NCBI GenBank assembly: GCA_019775845.1 | Contig: JADQAV010000028.1 | Coordinates: 248,001 to 312,000 of the forward strand | Length of the DNA: 64,000 nucleotides | Source of the DNA: Myrmaecium sp. VS I D KN 1 | Taxonomy: Eukaryota > Ascomycota > Dothideomycetes > Valsariales > Valsariaceae | Reading direction: 5' to 3' | Part shown: positions 63,316-64,000 of the stretch, piece by piece | Numbering within the stretch: position 1 is the stretch's first letter | How the letters are laid out: each line of letters opens with the position of its first letter | The notes under the pieces: generated by a model | The model's input: only the letters and a program-made list of their open reading frames with translations | What the model was told of the DNA's origin: nothing | The model's database searches: none | Translations under genes and position numbers: made by a program

Positions 63316-64000
63316 TCAGTCACGACCAGTCTCATTCCCTCAAGTCATGCTATCACGGACGCGGTGCCAACCGTACTTGCGGGAAGCGCCCTCCAGTTCT
63401 CGACATCTCAATCCGTTTCGCCCGTTGACCCCCTTTACATTCCCGCCGATGGGATCTCGAATCCGATCGCCAATCGGATGGGCGATCCCATAACGATATT
63501 GACGCCGGTGGACGCAGGCATGCAAAGCACCGCCATACCTGCGCCTCCGCAAATACTCCATCTTCCGCTGGGTTTTCCACACCAGCCGTTGCCGCTCTAT
63601 ACCGATTCGCTGGGGCCGATGCAACAGGCGGGTGCATACCTAAATCTGGACTCACAATGGCCTCCCCAATACCACGTCCAGAACGTGCCACCTTCAGAAA
63701 CAAGTAATATGCAAGCGGTGGCAGATGTCAAACCTAGCAACAACTCTTTAGTCGTGCAGAAGGGACCAAAACCCGCTCAGCGAGCTAAGGGTAAGCTTAC
63801 AGCTATAGCATGCGCCAACTGTCGGAGGAGGAAGGGGAAGGTATATTACCTGGCTCTCATCATTTGCTAGGTTGCATACGTTTTCTCTGTGCTGATGGAG
63901 TCTCTCGGTAGTGCGATGGCATCCGACCGACGTGCAATACCTGTCTCACGAAAGGAGTGCCGTGCATCTACGATATCGCAGAAGATGAACGAACAACGAC
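63316..64000 (+). CDS. Zn2Cys6 transcription factor, 5' part
   Basis: An exon open through 63840 joins in phase over a 71-nt intron (63841-63911) to an exon cut by the window edge. The junction lies inside the DNA-binding domain and recreates CANCRRRKGKCDGIRPTCNT followed by CLTKGVPC. This is a complete C-x2-C-x6-C-x6-C-x2-C-x6-C binuclear zinc cluster, which binds CGG-type half sites. The preceding 170 residues are Pro/Ser/Gln-rich and disordered, so the cluster is internal rather than at the N-terminus. The first in-frame ATG in this exon is at 63478, but the frame is open upstream to a possible acceptor at 63315, so an earlier exon is likely and the true start is unknown. Retention of the intron gives a stop ten codons on, producing a protein without the zinc cluster. 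The regulated pathway cannot be told. Confidence 0.75.

Overview
The window is nuclear DNA of a filamentous ascomycete (Pezizomycotina). The genes are spaced, mostly multi-exon, with short 42-110 nt introns carrying GT...AG ends and CTGAC/CTAAT-type branch sites. Two Zn2Cys6-type regulators, a Kes1-type sterol carrier, a Ran1-like kinase and a block mutated in the pattern of repeat-induced point mutation (RIP) all fit that group. Eurotiomycetes is my best guess for the class, but this is inference from overall look and I cannot name a genus.

Layout. 1-27 kb is a dense housekeeping stretch: the N-terminus of the CCR4-NOT scaffold NOT1 (minus, cut by the window edge), a Cdc15/Imp2-type F-BAR/SH3 protein (plus), dolichol-phosphate mannosyltransferase DPM1 (minus), the Kes1/Osh4 oxysterol-binding protein (minus), phosphoglucomutase (minus), an asteroid-type XPG/FEN-like protein (plus), an unrecognised acidic protein (minus), hypoxanthine-guanine phosphoribosyltransferase HPT1 (plus), pyruvate dehydrogenase E1-beta PDB1 (plus), an F-box-like protein (plus) and a fungal transcription factor with an apparently half-size zinc cluster (minus). 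Splice junctions were placed by hand and all keep phase.

27.1-35.0 kb is an abrupt, extremely AT-rich island with almost no CpA/TpG and no meaningful ORF. It contains a thoroughly broken Ty3/Gypsy-type LTR retrotransposon (minus orientation; reverse transcriptase and integrase traces). The whole island is bracketed by inverted terminal repeats and a 9-bp direct repeat, as if a DNA transposon had inserted and been filled by, or carried along with, the retroelement. The gene on its right shoulder, a NADAR-family protein, carries a TAG in place of an expected TGG, in exactly the CpA context that RIP attacks.

37-41 kb holds a six-span membrane protein, a possible small two-exon gene and a seven-exon DHA1-type MFS transporter. 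41-56 kb is nearly gene-empty except for a Ran1/Sks1-like protein kinase standing alone between about 6.7 kb and 7.3 kb of non-coding DNA; a 24-N assembly gap lies in the second stretch next to a poly-G run. 56.7-59.4 kb holds the spliceosomal kinase PRP4. The last 4.6 kb carries scattered repeat-like hairpins and the 5' part of a second, complete Zn2Cys6 regulator that runs off the right edge.

The genes do not form a cluster or pathway. They are independent housekeeping and regulatory loci. I found no tRNA, rRNA or CRISPR features.
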